From CAZJBP01 sp964544115 (lineage in GTDB: Bacteria > Verrucomicrobiota > Kiritimatiellia > UBA8416 > JADHWI01): 5,006 nt of DNA. Positions 1 to 5,006 of the stretch are shown piece after piece. Made by a program: the position numbers and the translations under genes. The first letter of the stretch is position 1. Every line of letters begins with the position of its first letter. The stretch spans positions 1-5,006 of the forward strand of contig CAZJBP010000226.1 in NCBI GenBank assembly GCA_964544115.1. The letters are read 5' to 3'. The notes beneath the pieces are model-generated. The model saw only the letters and a list, made by a program, of their open reading frames with translations, was not told the DNA's origin and made no database searches.

Positions 1-824
1 AAGGCGGCCGCCTCGAACTCCGGCACCATCTGGCCGCGCCGGAAGACGCCAAGAACGCCGCCACGGGCTGCGCTGGGACACTGGGAGTTCTCGCGTGCCA
101 ACTGGGAGAAATCCCCGCCGGCGAGGATCTTGCCCCTAATCTGCTCAAGCTTCGCCCGTTTGACCTTCTTCGCGGCCGGGCTGTCGCCCGGTTCCACTTT
201 GATCAGGATGTGGCTGGCGGCGACCGTCTCCGGGGTTTTCAGGTCGGGGTGGGCGGCCACGAAATCTGCCACGTCCTTATCGGTCGCGACCGGATTCTGA
301 GGAAGCGCAGCCTCAAAGAGCTTGTTGATGCGGGTGCCGACCAGGACCTCCTCCCGCATGCGCGCTTCGCCCATCGAGCTCTCTTTCATGACCTGCTCAA
401 CGTTCTTCCCCTCGGGCAACTGCTGCTGGATGCGGGAAAATGCGTTGGATGCCTCCCGGGCGTCGATCGTGATGCCGCGGCGATCGGCTTCCTCCAGCAA
501 AAGCGTTCGCATGACGAATTGCTCTGAGATGGCCTGAAGCAACTCGGGCTGACGGCGCGCCCACTCGTCCGGCGGCAGCTTACGGCTGGCATCGGCAAAC
601 CGCTCGGCCACCTCGCGCTTGGCCTGTCCCAAGGTCAGCTCCTTGCCGTTGACCCTCGCCAGCACCGTTCCGACGGGCAGGGTGGCGATGTTGGTGGGCA
701 GAGAGGGGGCCTGCTCGAACGCCGAGGCCGGCGCGGGCCCGGCATCCGTGGCGGCCGGTTTGTGCCGGCACCCTGCGGCTGCGAGGACAGTGAGAACGAC
801 GGTTGCCGCCAGAGGGCTGCGCAT
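1..824 (-). CDS. Parvulin-type peptidyl-prolyl cis-trans isomerase, predicted lipoprotein (partial, C-terminus beyond left edge)
   Basis: Likely an envelope folding factor that isomerises Xaa-Pro bonds in exported proteins, in the SurA/PrsA/PpiC class. The first 274 residues are visible and the frame is still open at position 1. The N-terminus has a short hydrophobic stretch ending in LAAAGC with Cys19. This resembles a lipoprotein signal, although Ala at -3 is a weak lipobox match. A Pro/Ala-rich linker follows (about 20-50), then a helical SurA-N-like region (about 52-185) that opens with VLARVNGKELTLGQ. The parvulin domain starts at ASHILIKVEPG (203-213) and continues through GGDFSQLARENSQCPSAARG to LGVFRRGQMVPEFEAAA at the edge, all typical PpiC signature blocks. 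The start is supported by GGGGAGG (834-840) 9 nt upstream. It begins 3 nt after the recO stop (TAA-ATC-ATG), so it is cotranscribed and probably translationally coupled. The family is certain; SurA versus PrsA/PpiC subtype is not. Confidence 0.93.
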   Translation of the reverse strand, partial: MRSPLAATVVLTVLAAAGCRHKPAATDAGPAPASAFEQAPSLPTNIATLPVGTVLARVNGKELTLGQAKREVAERFADASRKLPPDEWARRQPELLQAISEQFVMRTLLLEEADRRGITIDAREASNAFSRIQQQLPEGKNVEQVMKESSMGEARMREEVLVGTRINKLFEAALPQNPVATDKDVADFVAAHPDLKTPETVAASHILIKVEPGDSPAAKKVKRAKLEQIRGKILAGGDFSQLARENSQCPSAARGGVLGVFRRGQMVPEFEAAA

Positions 825-827
825 GAT

Positions 828-1622
828 TTAGATCCTCCCCAACGCCTTGGCCCGGGCGCCGACTGCGTCAAGCGCGAGGGATCGGCTTACAACGACCGTA
901 TCGGCCAAGGACGCCAAGAGGGTATCAAAGAGGGATTCAAAAGCAAGGGTCTGCTCGCCCGAGCATACCACGCGCTGCGCCTGGCGGGGCTCGGACGTGG
1001 CGCGCCAGGCGCGAAGCATGGCGATAAGGTCCGCGTTCAGCGCGATGCCGGCCGCACGGGCGCCGACAGAGCGGGCGCAGGCGGGGCAGACCACCGCGTT
1101 GCGACTCGAGACGTAGACGCAGGCCCCCGACGGTTGCAGCGTCCGCCCGCAATCACAGCAGTCGGTCCCGATGGGCGGGGCCAGGCCGATGGCGGTGAGC
1201 ACCTGAAGTTCGTACCAGAAGAAGAGCGATGCCCGCGGCGATTCGTCGGTCACCGCGTCGAGGACACTGTCCAGGAGCCCGAACAGGTCGCTCTGGCAGG
1301 CACCGGCGTAGGTCAGGCGCGACGCGAGGTCGCAGGCATACGAGGCAAAGGCGGCTGAATCCCAGCGGCGCCTGAGCGCAATGCGCGGCTTCAGCGGGCA
1401 GCACTCCCGGGCGATGTGGACTCCGCCCCGCTCTCGGGTGTAGAAGACCAGTTCGCAGGTGTAGAAGAGGTCGTATTGGCCCAGGAAGGCGCTGCGCGGG
1501 CGCAAGGCGCCCTTGACGACAGTGGCGATGCGGCCGTGGCCCGGAGTCAGCCAGGAGACGATGTGGGAGGTCTCCGAGAAGGGATGCACCCGCAGGACGA
1601 TGGCTTGGGTGGTTTCAAGCAT
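828..1622 (-). CDS. recO: DNA repair protein RecO
   Basis: RecO is a cytoplasmic recombination mediator. With RecR it helps load RecA onto SSB-coated single-stranded DNA in the RecF pathway of gap repair. The 264 residues are close to the usual 240-260. The N-terminal OB-fold block (about 1-80) contains TQAIVLRVHPFSETSHIVSW, then HGRIATVVKGALRPRSAFLG and QYDLFYTCELVFY, a strong RecO pattern. A helical region (about 90-150) follows. The zinc finger is intact: C155-C156-D-C158 and C179-P-A-C182 give two CxxC pairs, as in zinc-binding RecO proteins and unlike those that have lost the cysteines. The start has a GGGGAGG Shine-Dalgarno (1627-1633) only 4 nt from the ATG, somewhat close. The gene lies 48 nt after ybeY and 3 nt before the prolyl isomerase gene on the same strand. 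I saw no hairpin in the 48-nt gap, so one transcript is likely. Confidence 0.95.
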   Translation of the reverse strand: MLETTQAIVLRVHPFSETSHIVSWLTPGHGRIATVVKGALRPRSAFLGQYDLFYTCELVFYTRERGGVHIARECCPLKPRIALRRRWDSAAFASYACDLASRLTYAGACQSDLFGLLDSVLDAVTDESPRASLFFWYELQVLTAIGLAPPIGTDCCDCGRTLQPSGACVYVSSRNAVVCPACARSVGARAAGIALNADLIAMLRAWRATSEPRQAQRVVCSGEQTLAFESLFDTLLASLADTVVVSRSLALDAVGARAKALGRI

Positions 1623-1670
1623 GGGCCCTCCCCGCGTCGAACCGGGCTTGAGGATGTGTCGCCGATCGGG

Positions 1671-2177
1671 TCAAAGGGGGCCTCGCGGGGTTGTAACCCA
1701 CCCCGCCAAGATTCCCTGCCGCCCGGCCCACCGCACCCAGCGCAGGTCGCGCCGGCGCATGGAAGCCCGGCCCTGCGGGGTCGCGTCGTCGCCGCCGCGC
1801 AGGTGGTCGATGCCGTGGGCCAGATACAGGGCCAGCTCGCGCGCCACCGCATCGTCTGGCCGGGTGGCCCGCCGCTGGTACAGCGCGGCGACCCGGCACG
1901 CTTGCTCCACGTTGATGAACACGTCGGCCACGCCGTCGCCCGCGCCCTCTCCGGGCAGGGGGGCGTAGTCCAGGCTGATCACGTCCGTGACGACGTCCTC
2001 GCCGAAATGCGCCTGTTTCAGGGCGCGCATCTCGGCATCCCGGGTCAGGACAACCGTCACACGGGCGAAGGCGATCACCGGCGGCCCGGGCCGCGTCAGG
2101 AACGCCTGCGCGAGCGCTTCAGCCTTCCGCCGGTTCATCGTCAGCAGCTTCTGCCGGTTCATCAGGTCGATCTTCAT
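1671..2177 (-). CDS. ybeY: Endoribonuclease YbeY (rRNA maturation factor, UPF0054 family)
   Basis: YbeY is a single-domain metal-dependent endoribonuclease involved in 16S rRNA 3'-end maturation and late ribosome quality control. The 168 residues match the usual 150-170. The start block IDLMNRQK (3-10) aligns with the conserved N-terminus of the family, which supports this ATG despite its 59-nt overlap with the upstream 7TM-HD gene. TDVISLDY (64-71) corresponds to the TDVLSF motif, and GVADVFIN (82-89) to the GDI(V/F)IS strand. The metal site is HGIDHLRGGDD (121-131), giving H121, H125 and D131 where many members have a third His. The Arg of the usual YR before TDV is Phe58 here. I recall this Asp-ligand, Arg-less subtype from Bacteroidetes and PVC bacteria, so it is a lineage variant rather than a dead enzyme. 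Residues 148-168 form a tail past the usual end. No Shine-Dalgarno is visible before the ATG, so translation probably depends on coupling to the upstream gene. Confidence 0.92.
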   Translation of the reverse strand: MKIDLMNRQKLLTMNRRKAEALAQAFLTRPGPPVIAFARVTVVLTRDAEMRALKQAHFGEDVVTDVISLDYAPLPGEGAGDGVADVFINVEQACRVAALYQRRATRPDDAVARELALYLAHGIDHLRGGDDATPQGRASMRRRDLRWVRWAGRQGILAGWVTTPRGPL

Positions 2178-3735
2178 CGCGAGGGTAGGGGATCCGTCCG
2201 TGGTGCATGCTCGACAGCGAGCCCACCAGCGAACGCCGTATCCGGGAGAGGTCGGAAAAGGTCAGGGGGGCGTCGTCAAACTGACCATCCTGGATCTTGC
2301 GGAGCACGATTTCGTCCACCAGGTCCTCGAGGCTTGCCGGAGAGAACTTCTCAAGGGTGCGGGCAGCCGCTTCGACGCCGTCGGCCAGCGCGACGATAAT
2401 CGATTCGCACGAGGTAGGCCTGGGCCCAGGGTAGCGGAAGGCGGCGTCGCTCAGCGCCTGGGGCCGACCCGCCGCGCCCGCGGCCCACGGGCGTTCGAGC
2501 TCCAGTTCGAGCTGCGTCTTGGCCTTGTGGTGGAACCACGAAAGGACGCTGGTGCCGTGGTGCTCGCGGATGATGCACTGGATCTCATACGGCAGCTTAT
2601 GTCGCACGGCCAGGGTGAGCCCCTCCTTCACGTGGGACGTGATGATCAGCGTGCTCATGCTGGGTGGCAGCTTGTCGTGCGGGTTCCCGGAGCAGTCCTG
2701 ATTCTCGACAAAGAAGGCCGGCTTGGTGAGCTTGCCAATGTCGTGGAAATAGGCGGCCACGCGGGTCAGGAGCGAGTTTGCGCCGCACGCGTCGGCCGCG
2801 GCGCTGGCCAGGTTGGCCACGATGAGGCTGTGATGGTACGTGCCGGGGGCCTCCAGGGCCAGGCGCTGAAGCACCGGGTGACCCAGGTCGGTGAGTTCCA
2901 GCAGCGTGATATCCGACGTCACGCGGAAGGTCGATTCCAGCAGCGGCAGGACGAAGAGGGCCACCCAGGCCGACACGAAACCGCTGAACAGGCAGGCGGA
3001 GGCCTGGTGGACGGCGGCCATGGCGTCAGCGGACGCCCAGTCCGTGGCCGCTGCGGCGAACACTCCGATCGTTTGCGCGACGCCGGCGGCAAGGGCCATC
3101 CTGACCACTCGCGAGCGGGTTCGCGCGCGGTAGACCGTGGAGGCGACCACGAACGTGGAGACCAACCCGCAGGCGCCGGCCAGCGACGCCTGCTCCGGCG
3201 GCAGCATCAGCAGCGCCGCGAGGGTTGTCCACATCCCGGCGGCTACGCCCGCCCGGTTCCCCAGCAGCAAGGTGGCCAGAATCGGCCCCAGCGCGTAAGG
3301 GAGGAGGAAGGGCGCGAGCAGCGGCGACTCGGTGGCCCACAGGGAGGCCAGCCACAAGGTGCCCCGGCTGAGCAGGGCGCTGAGGATCCCGATCGCGCCC
3401 AGCAGCGCCAGACGCGACGTTTCCTCGGCCACGTGCGGGGCCGCAATCGCCAGCAGCAGGCCGGTTGCGCAGAGGCCGGCGAGGAGGAGAACCGCGTGGG
3501 TTGAAAGCAGCAGCCAGTTCTCGGGGCTCCACGGGCGGCTCACCAGCAGGTCGGTATCCACGCAGGCCAGGGCCACGCCCCAGAGCAGCAGGCCGATCCC
3601 CGCGCGCACCCACCACCGCTGCAGCAGGGGCACGCTGGACCGGGACTCCCTGAGTGCGTTCCGCACGCGGTCCCGCACCCGCTGGGTCCGGATTCTTGAG
3701 ATGCTAGGCTTCATGGCTCTGGCGAAGCCCCCCAT
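2119..3735 (-). CDS. 7TM-HD family phosphohydrolase, PgpH/YqfF-like, lacking the extracytoplasmic HDED domain (putative cyclic-di-AMP phosphodiesterase)
   Basis: Inner-membrane protein with a cytoplasmic HD hydrolase. Relatives such as Listeria PgpH cleave cyclic-di-AMP; that substrate is inferred here. A basic N-terminus (about 8-35) precedes hydrophobic segment 1 (about 41-64). Seven more hydrophobic segments follow, at roughly 74-99, 109-132, 139-159, 162-179, 183-201, 211-231 and 244-267, and the HD domain runs from about 283 to 500. Motifs are GTYHHS (298-303), FHDIGK (330-335), NPHDKLPPSMS (351-361), SHVKEG (367-372), EHHGTS (391-396), FRYPGPRP (433-440) and LADGVEAA (450-457). The expected ligands H302, H331, D332, H368, H392, H393 and D452 are all present. 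Typical members have about 200 residues of HDED domain between segments 1 and 2; here only about 10 polar residues separate them. The tail is acidic and Pro/Ala-rich. The start was chosen for GGAGG 8 nt upstream. Alternative in-frame ATGs are at 3789 (18 residues longer, poorly spaced SD) and 3714 (7 shorter). It is the first gene of the operon and overlaps ybeY by 59 nt. Confidence 0.9.
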   Translation of the reverse strand: MGGFARAMKPSISRIRTQRVRDRVRNALRESRSSVPLLQRWWVRAGIGLLLWGVALACVDTDLLVSRPWSPENWLLLSTHAVLLLAGLCATGLLLAIAAPHVAEETSRLALLGAIGILSALLSRGTLWLASLWATESPLLAPFLLPYALGPILATLLLGNRAGVAAGMWTTLAALLMLPPEQASLAGACGLVSTFVVASTVYRARTRSRVVRMALAAGVAQTIGVFAAAATDWASADAMAAVHQASACLFSGFVSAWVALFVLPLLESTFRVTSDITLLELTDLGHPVLQRLALEAPGTYHHSLIVANLASAAADACGANSLLTRVAAYFHDIGKLTKPAFFVENQDCSGNPHDKLPPSMSTLIITSHVKEGLTLAVRHKLPYEIQCIIREHHGTSVLSWFHHKAKTQLELELERPWAAGAAGRPQALSDAAFRYPGPRPTSCESIIVALADGVEAAARTLEKFSPASLEDLVDEIVLRKIQDGQFDDAPLTFSDLSRIRRSLVGSLSSMHHGRIPYPRDEDRPDEPAEAADDEPAEG

Positions 3736-3761
3736 AATACCATCCTCCGGCCCCGTGCCAA
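3734..3761 (-). promoter_or_regulatory. Candidate sigma70-type promoter for the leftward operon
   Basis: Reading the minus strand, TTGGCA (3756-3761, 5/6 to the -35 consensus) is followed by a 16-nt spacer and TATTAT (3734-3739, 5/6 to the -10 consensus). TGG directly precedes the -10, which fits an extended -10 TGn. An AT-only hexamer is conspicuous in such GC-rich DNA. The predicted transcription start would be near 3727, which excludes the ATG at 3735 and leaves the ATG at 3714 with a leader of about 12 nt. If the SD-supported start at 3735 is right, this match is fortuitous or secondary. Confidence 0.4.
3744..3748 (-). promoter_or_regulatory. Shine-Dalgarno deciding the 7TM-HD start
   Basis: On the minus strand GGAGG sits 8 nt before the ATG at 3735. 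The in-frame ATG at 3789 has GGGGGAGG only about 20 nt upstream, which is too far, and the ATG at 3714 has no clear SD. This makes 3735 the best start on ribosome-binding evidence. The same bases lie inside the spacer of a promoter-like pair (3734-3761), so both signals may not be functional. Confidence 0.6.
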
Positions 3762-3783
3762 GGACTCGATTCCGGCTGTCGTG

Positions 3784-3812
3784 TTGCATGTTGGGCCGGG
3801 ACGGTCTATCCT
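3784..3812 (+). promoter_or_regulatory. Weak candidate promoter for holA
   Basis: TTGCAT (3784-3789, 3/6 to consensus) is separated by 17 nt from TATCCT (3807-3812, 4/6). The -10-like box ends 9 nt before the holA ATG, so initiation would fall within a few bases of the start codon and give a leaderless or nearly leaderless mRNA. This agrees with the absence of any Shine-Dalgarno before holA, but the hexamer matches are weak. Confidence 0.25.
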
Positions 3813-3821
3813 CCCCCGGTC

Positions 3822-4910
3822 ATGGGCGGTTCTGCCTTACAGCTGTTTTTCGGCACCGACGATTACATGGTGTCCACCTCGGCCAGGGCGCTGCTGGACA
3901 CCTGGCTGCCGGCTGCGGACCGGACCCTGAAGCTCGAGTCCGTCGACGGATCGGTCGACAGTGTTTCGGCGGCAACGGCCAGCCTGGACTCCTGCGTAAG
4001 CGCCCTGCGGACCCTGGGTTTCTTCAGCGCCGAGAAGGTGGTGTGGCTGCGGGACGTGGCGTTCCTGGGCGAATCGCCCGCAGGCCGCTCGGAGAACGTG
4101 AAGGCCAAGGTCCGGGCGCTCTGCGATATCGCCGCCGCGGGGCTCCCCGACGGGGTTCGCCTGCTGGTGACGGCCCGCAAGATCCACAAGCTGAATCCCT
4201 TCTACAAGACCTGCCAGAAGCACGGCGAGGTCCACGAGCACAGCATTCCTGATCGCCCGCGCGACGCGGAGAAGTACGCGCGGGAGGCGCTCCACCGGCT
4301 GGCCCGCGACCTGAACGCCAAACTGGCGGGCGATGCGGGCGATGTCCTGGTGGCCCGCGTCGGAACGCAGACGGGGATCCTGGCGTCTGAACTGGAGAAG
4401 CTCTATCTGTACGTTGGCGGAAAGCGTGCGATTACCTCCGCGGATGTGCGCGCGGTGTCCGCAGCGTCCGGCGAGGCGGATGCGTGGGAGCTTGCCGATG
4501 CGTTTGGAAACCGCAACCTGTCCACCTGCCTGGGGTTGTCGCGCCGGCTCCTTTTCCAGAAGGCCAGCGCCCAGGGGCTCCTCAGGATTCTCGAGATGAA
4601 GATCCGCGAACTCGCCGTGTTCCGCGCGGCGCAGGACCGGCGCTGGTATGCGCGCAAGGGGCGAGGCGGAGGGGAGTGGGCTGCCCTGCCGGAGGCTGTG
4701 GAAGGGCTTTTTGGACAGGCCTTCAAACGCGATCCACGGTCGCTGCACCCCTACCGGGCGTCGCTGGTGGCGGAACAGGCCGTCAAGTTCCCGCCGCGCG
4801 AACTGCGCCGCTGTCAGGAGCGGGTGCTGGCGGCTCACGAATCGCTGGTGTCGAGCTCGATTCCCGATGGTGTCGTGATGGAGCTGACGCTCATCGAATG
4901 CCTGTCTTGA
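3822..4910 (+). CDS. holA: DNA polymerase III subunit delta (clamp loader)
   Basis: HolA is the delta subunit of the replicative clamp loader. It opens the beta sliding clamp so that it can be placed on primed DNA. The 362 residues are near the usual 320-350. The N-terminal AAA+-like domain starts with ALQLFFGTDDYMVSTSARAL (5-24), matching the family pattern of a hydrophobic strand, G-x-D/E-x-Y/F and a helix. LGFFSAEKVVWLRDVAFL (65-82) corresponds to the LFxxxRLVVVRNAxFL block. RLLVTARKIHKLNPFYKTCQ (113-132) is the strand with the K-x-x-Y-K segment. Family-typical blocks continue with GILASELEKLYLYVG (185-199), ITSADVRAV (204-212) and DAWELADAFGNRNLSTCL (220-237), then the C-terminal helical collar domain. 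As in other delta subunits, no Walker A P-loop is apparent, consistent with a non-ATPase role. No Shine-Dalgarno precedes the ATG; the next in-frame ATG (residue 16) would delete the first conserved block. The gene diverges from the 7TM-HD operon and is followed 41 nt later by tRNA-Thr. Confidence 0.95.
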   Translation: MGGSALQLFFGTDDYMVSTSARALLDTWLPAADRTLKLESVDGSVDSVSAATASLDSCVSALRTLGFFSAEKVVWLRDVAFLGESPAGRSENVKAKVRALCDIAAAGLPDGVRLLVTARKIHKLNPFYKTCQKHGEVHEHSIPDRPRDAEKYAREALHRLARDLNAKLAGDAGDVLVARVGTQTGILASELEKLYLYVGGKRAITSADVRAVSAASGEADAWELADAFGNRNLSTCLGLSRRLLFQKASAQGLLRILEMKIRELAVFRAAQDRRWYARKGRGGGEWAALPEAVEGLFGQAFKRDPRSLHPYRASLVAEQAVKFPPRELRRCQERVLAAHESLVSSSIPDGVVMELTLIECLS

Positions 4911-4934
4911 CATAGCTCACGCCGTGCATAGACT
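4907..4934 (+). promoter_or_regulatory. Promoter of the tRNA-Thr gene
   Basis: A perfect -35 hexamer TTGACA (4907-4912) lies 16 nt before TAGACT (4929-4934, 4/6 to the -10 consensus). The predicted transcription start is near 4941, leaving a leader of about 10 nt before the mature tRNA 5' end at 4952. Bases after the -10 (ATGCCCCC) form a GC-rich discriminator of the kind found in stable-RNA promoters under stringent control. The -35 box contains the TGA stop codon of holA (4908-4910). Confidence 0.65.
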
Positions 4935-4951
4935 ATGCCCCCTGTTGTCGC

Positions 4952-5006
4952 GCCAACGTAGCTCAGTCGGTAGAGCAGCTCACTCGTAATGAGCAGGTCG
5001 TCCGTT
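4952..5006 (+). tRNA. tRNA-Thr(CGU), 5' part, cut by right edge
   Basis: The cloverleaf can be followed for 55 nt. The 5' acceptor strand is GCCAACG (4952-4958), followed by T8-A9. The D arm has the GCTC/GAGC stem and AGTCGGTA loop. The anticodon stem GCTCA (4978-4982) pairs fully with TGAGC (4990-4994). The loop CTCGTAA carries anticodon CGT (4985-4987), which reads the ACG threonine codon. The variable region AGGTC (4995-4999) and the first T-stem strand GTCCG (5000-5004) are present, then TT of the T loop. The 3' half, including the acceptor complement, is outside the window. The sequence closely resembles bacterial tRNA-Thr(CGU). Confidence 0.93.

Larger units (their letters stand above)
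1..3735 (-). other. Predicted four-gene operon: 7TM-HD, ybeY, recO, prolyl isomerase
   Basis: Four genes lie on one strand with a 59-nt overlap, a 48-nt gap and a 3-nt gap between them, and no visible terminator. The arrangement implies one transcript starting in the 3736-3821 intergenic region. The first two genes form a widely conserved pair; recO is also often found near ybeY or era. Transcription continues past the left edge, so the operon end is unknown. Confidence 0.75.

Noticed and set aside
762..1358. Plus-strand open frame (198 codons) antisense to recO
   Set aside because: Arg/Gly/Ala-rich shadow of recO with no motif.
1623..1670. Possible terminator or separate regulatory element in the ybeY-recO gap
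   Set aside because: I saw no inverted repeat with a T-run in these 48 nt. They hold the recO Shine-Dalgarno and nothing else I can support.
1416..2399. Plus-strand open frame (327 codons) antisense to recO and ybeY
   Set aside because: It crosses two certain genes and their gap, has no family resemblance, and is explained by third-position G/C bias.
1987..3504. Long plus-strand open frame (505 codons) antisense to the 7TM-HD gene and ybeY
   Set aside because: It is the GC-rich mirror of a well-recognised gene. The translation is low-complexity, rich in Gly, Arg and Gln, with no family motif. Antisense open frames of this size are common at this GC content.
3736..3789. Longer N-terminus of the 7TM-HD protein starting at the ATG at 3789
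   Set aside because: The only purine-rich SD-like sequence upstream is about 20 nt away, and the 18 extra residues are not hydrophobic and add no recognisable motif. The ATG at 3735 has a well-spaced GGAGG.
3837..4913. Minus-strand open frame (358 codons) covering almost all of holA
   Set aside because: holA matches its family along its full length. The antisense product shows no recognisable motif and lacks a convincing start signal.
1..5006. CRISPR arrays, insertion sequences, prophage or defence genes
   Set aside because: I saw no direct repeats with regular spacing, terminal inverted repeats, transposase or phage motifs. Nearly all the sequence is explained by five housekeeping genes and one tRNA.

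Overview
This is a GC-rich chromosomal window of about two thirds G+C, packed with housekeeping genes. It has a four-gene leftward operon, a short divergent intergenic region, a rightward gene and the start of a tRNA gene. I see no mobile element, CRISPR array, phage gene or defence system. The lipoprotein-type periplasmic prolyl isomerase suggests a diderm (Gram-negative-type) bacterium. The YbeY subtype and the style of the RecO sequence point towards the PVC/FCB side of the tree, for example Verrucomicrobiota or Kiritimatiellota. That placement rests on remembered family patterns and is low confidence.

The minus-strand operon reads from about 3735 down to position 1. It encodes (1) a 7TM-HD membrane phosphohydrolase related to the cyclic-di-AMP phosphodiesterase PgpH, but lacking the large extracytoplasmic HDED domain; (2) YbeY, the rRNA-maturation endoribonuclease, whose start lies 59 nt inside the previous gene; (3) RecO, the recombination mediator, with an intact CxxC...CxxC zinc finger; and (4) a parvulin-type peptidyl-prolyl isomerase lipoprotein that starts 3 nt after recO and runs off the left edge. 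The pairing of a 7TM-HD gene with ybeY is widely conserved, usually with phoH. Here the 7TM-HD gene heads the operon and phoH is not in the window.

On the plus strand, holA (the delta subunit of the DNA polymerase III clamp loader) diverges from the operon. A tRNA-Thr(CGU) gene follows and is cut by the right edge. A perfect -35 box for the tRNA overlaps the holA stop codon.

No wholly new system is evident. The points most worth a second look are the HDED-less 7TM-HD protein, the compact divergent region where promoter-like and ribosome-binding signals overlap a start codon, the apparently SD-less and possibly leaderless holA start, and the tRNA promoter built into the end of holA.
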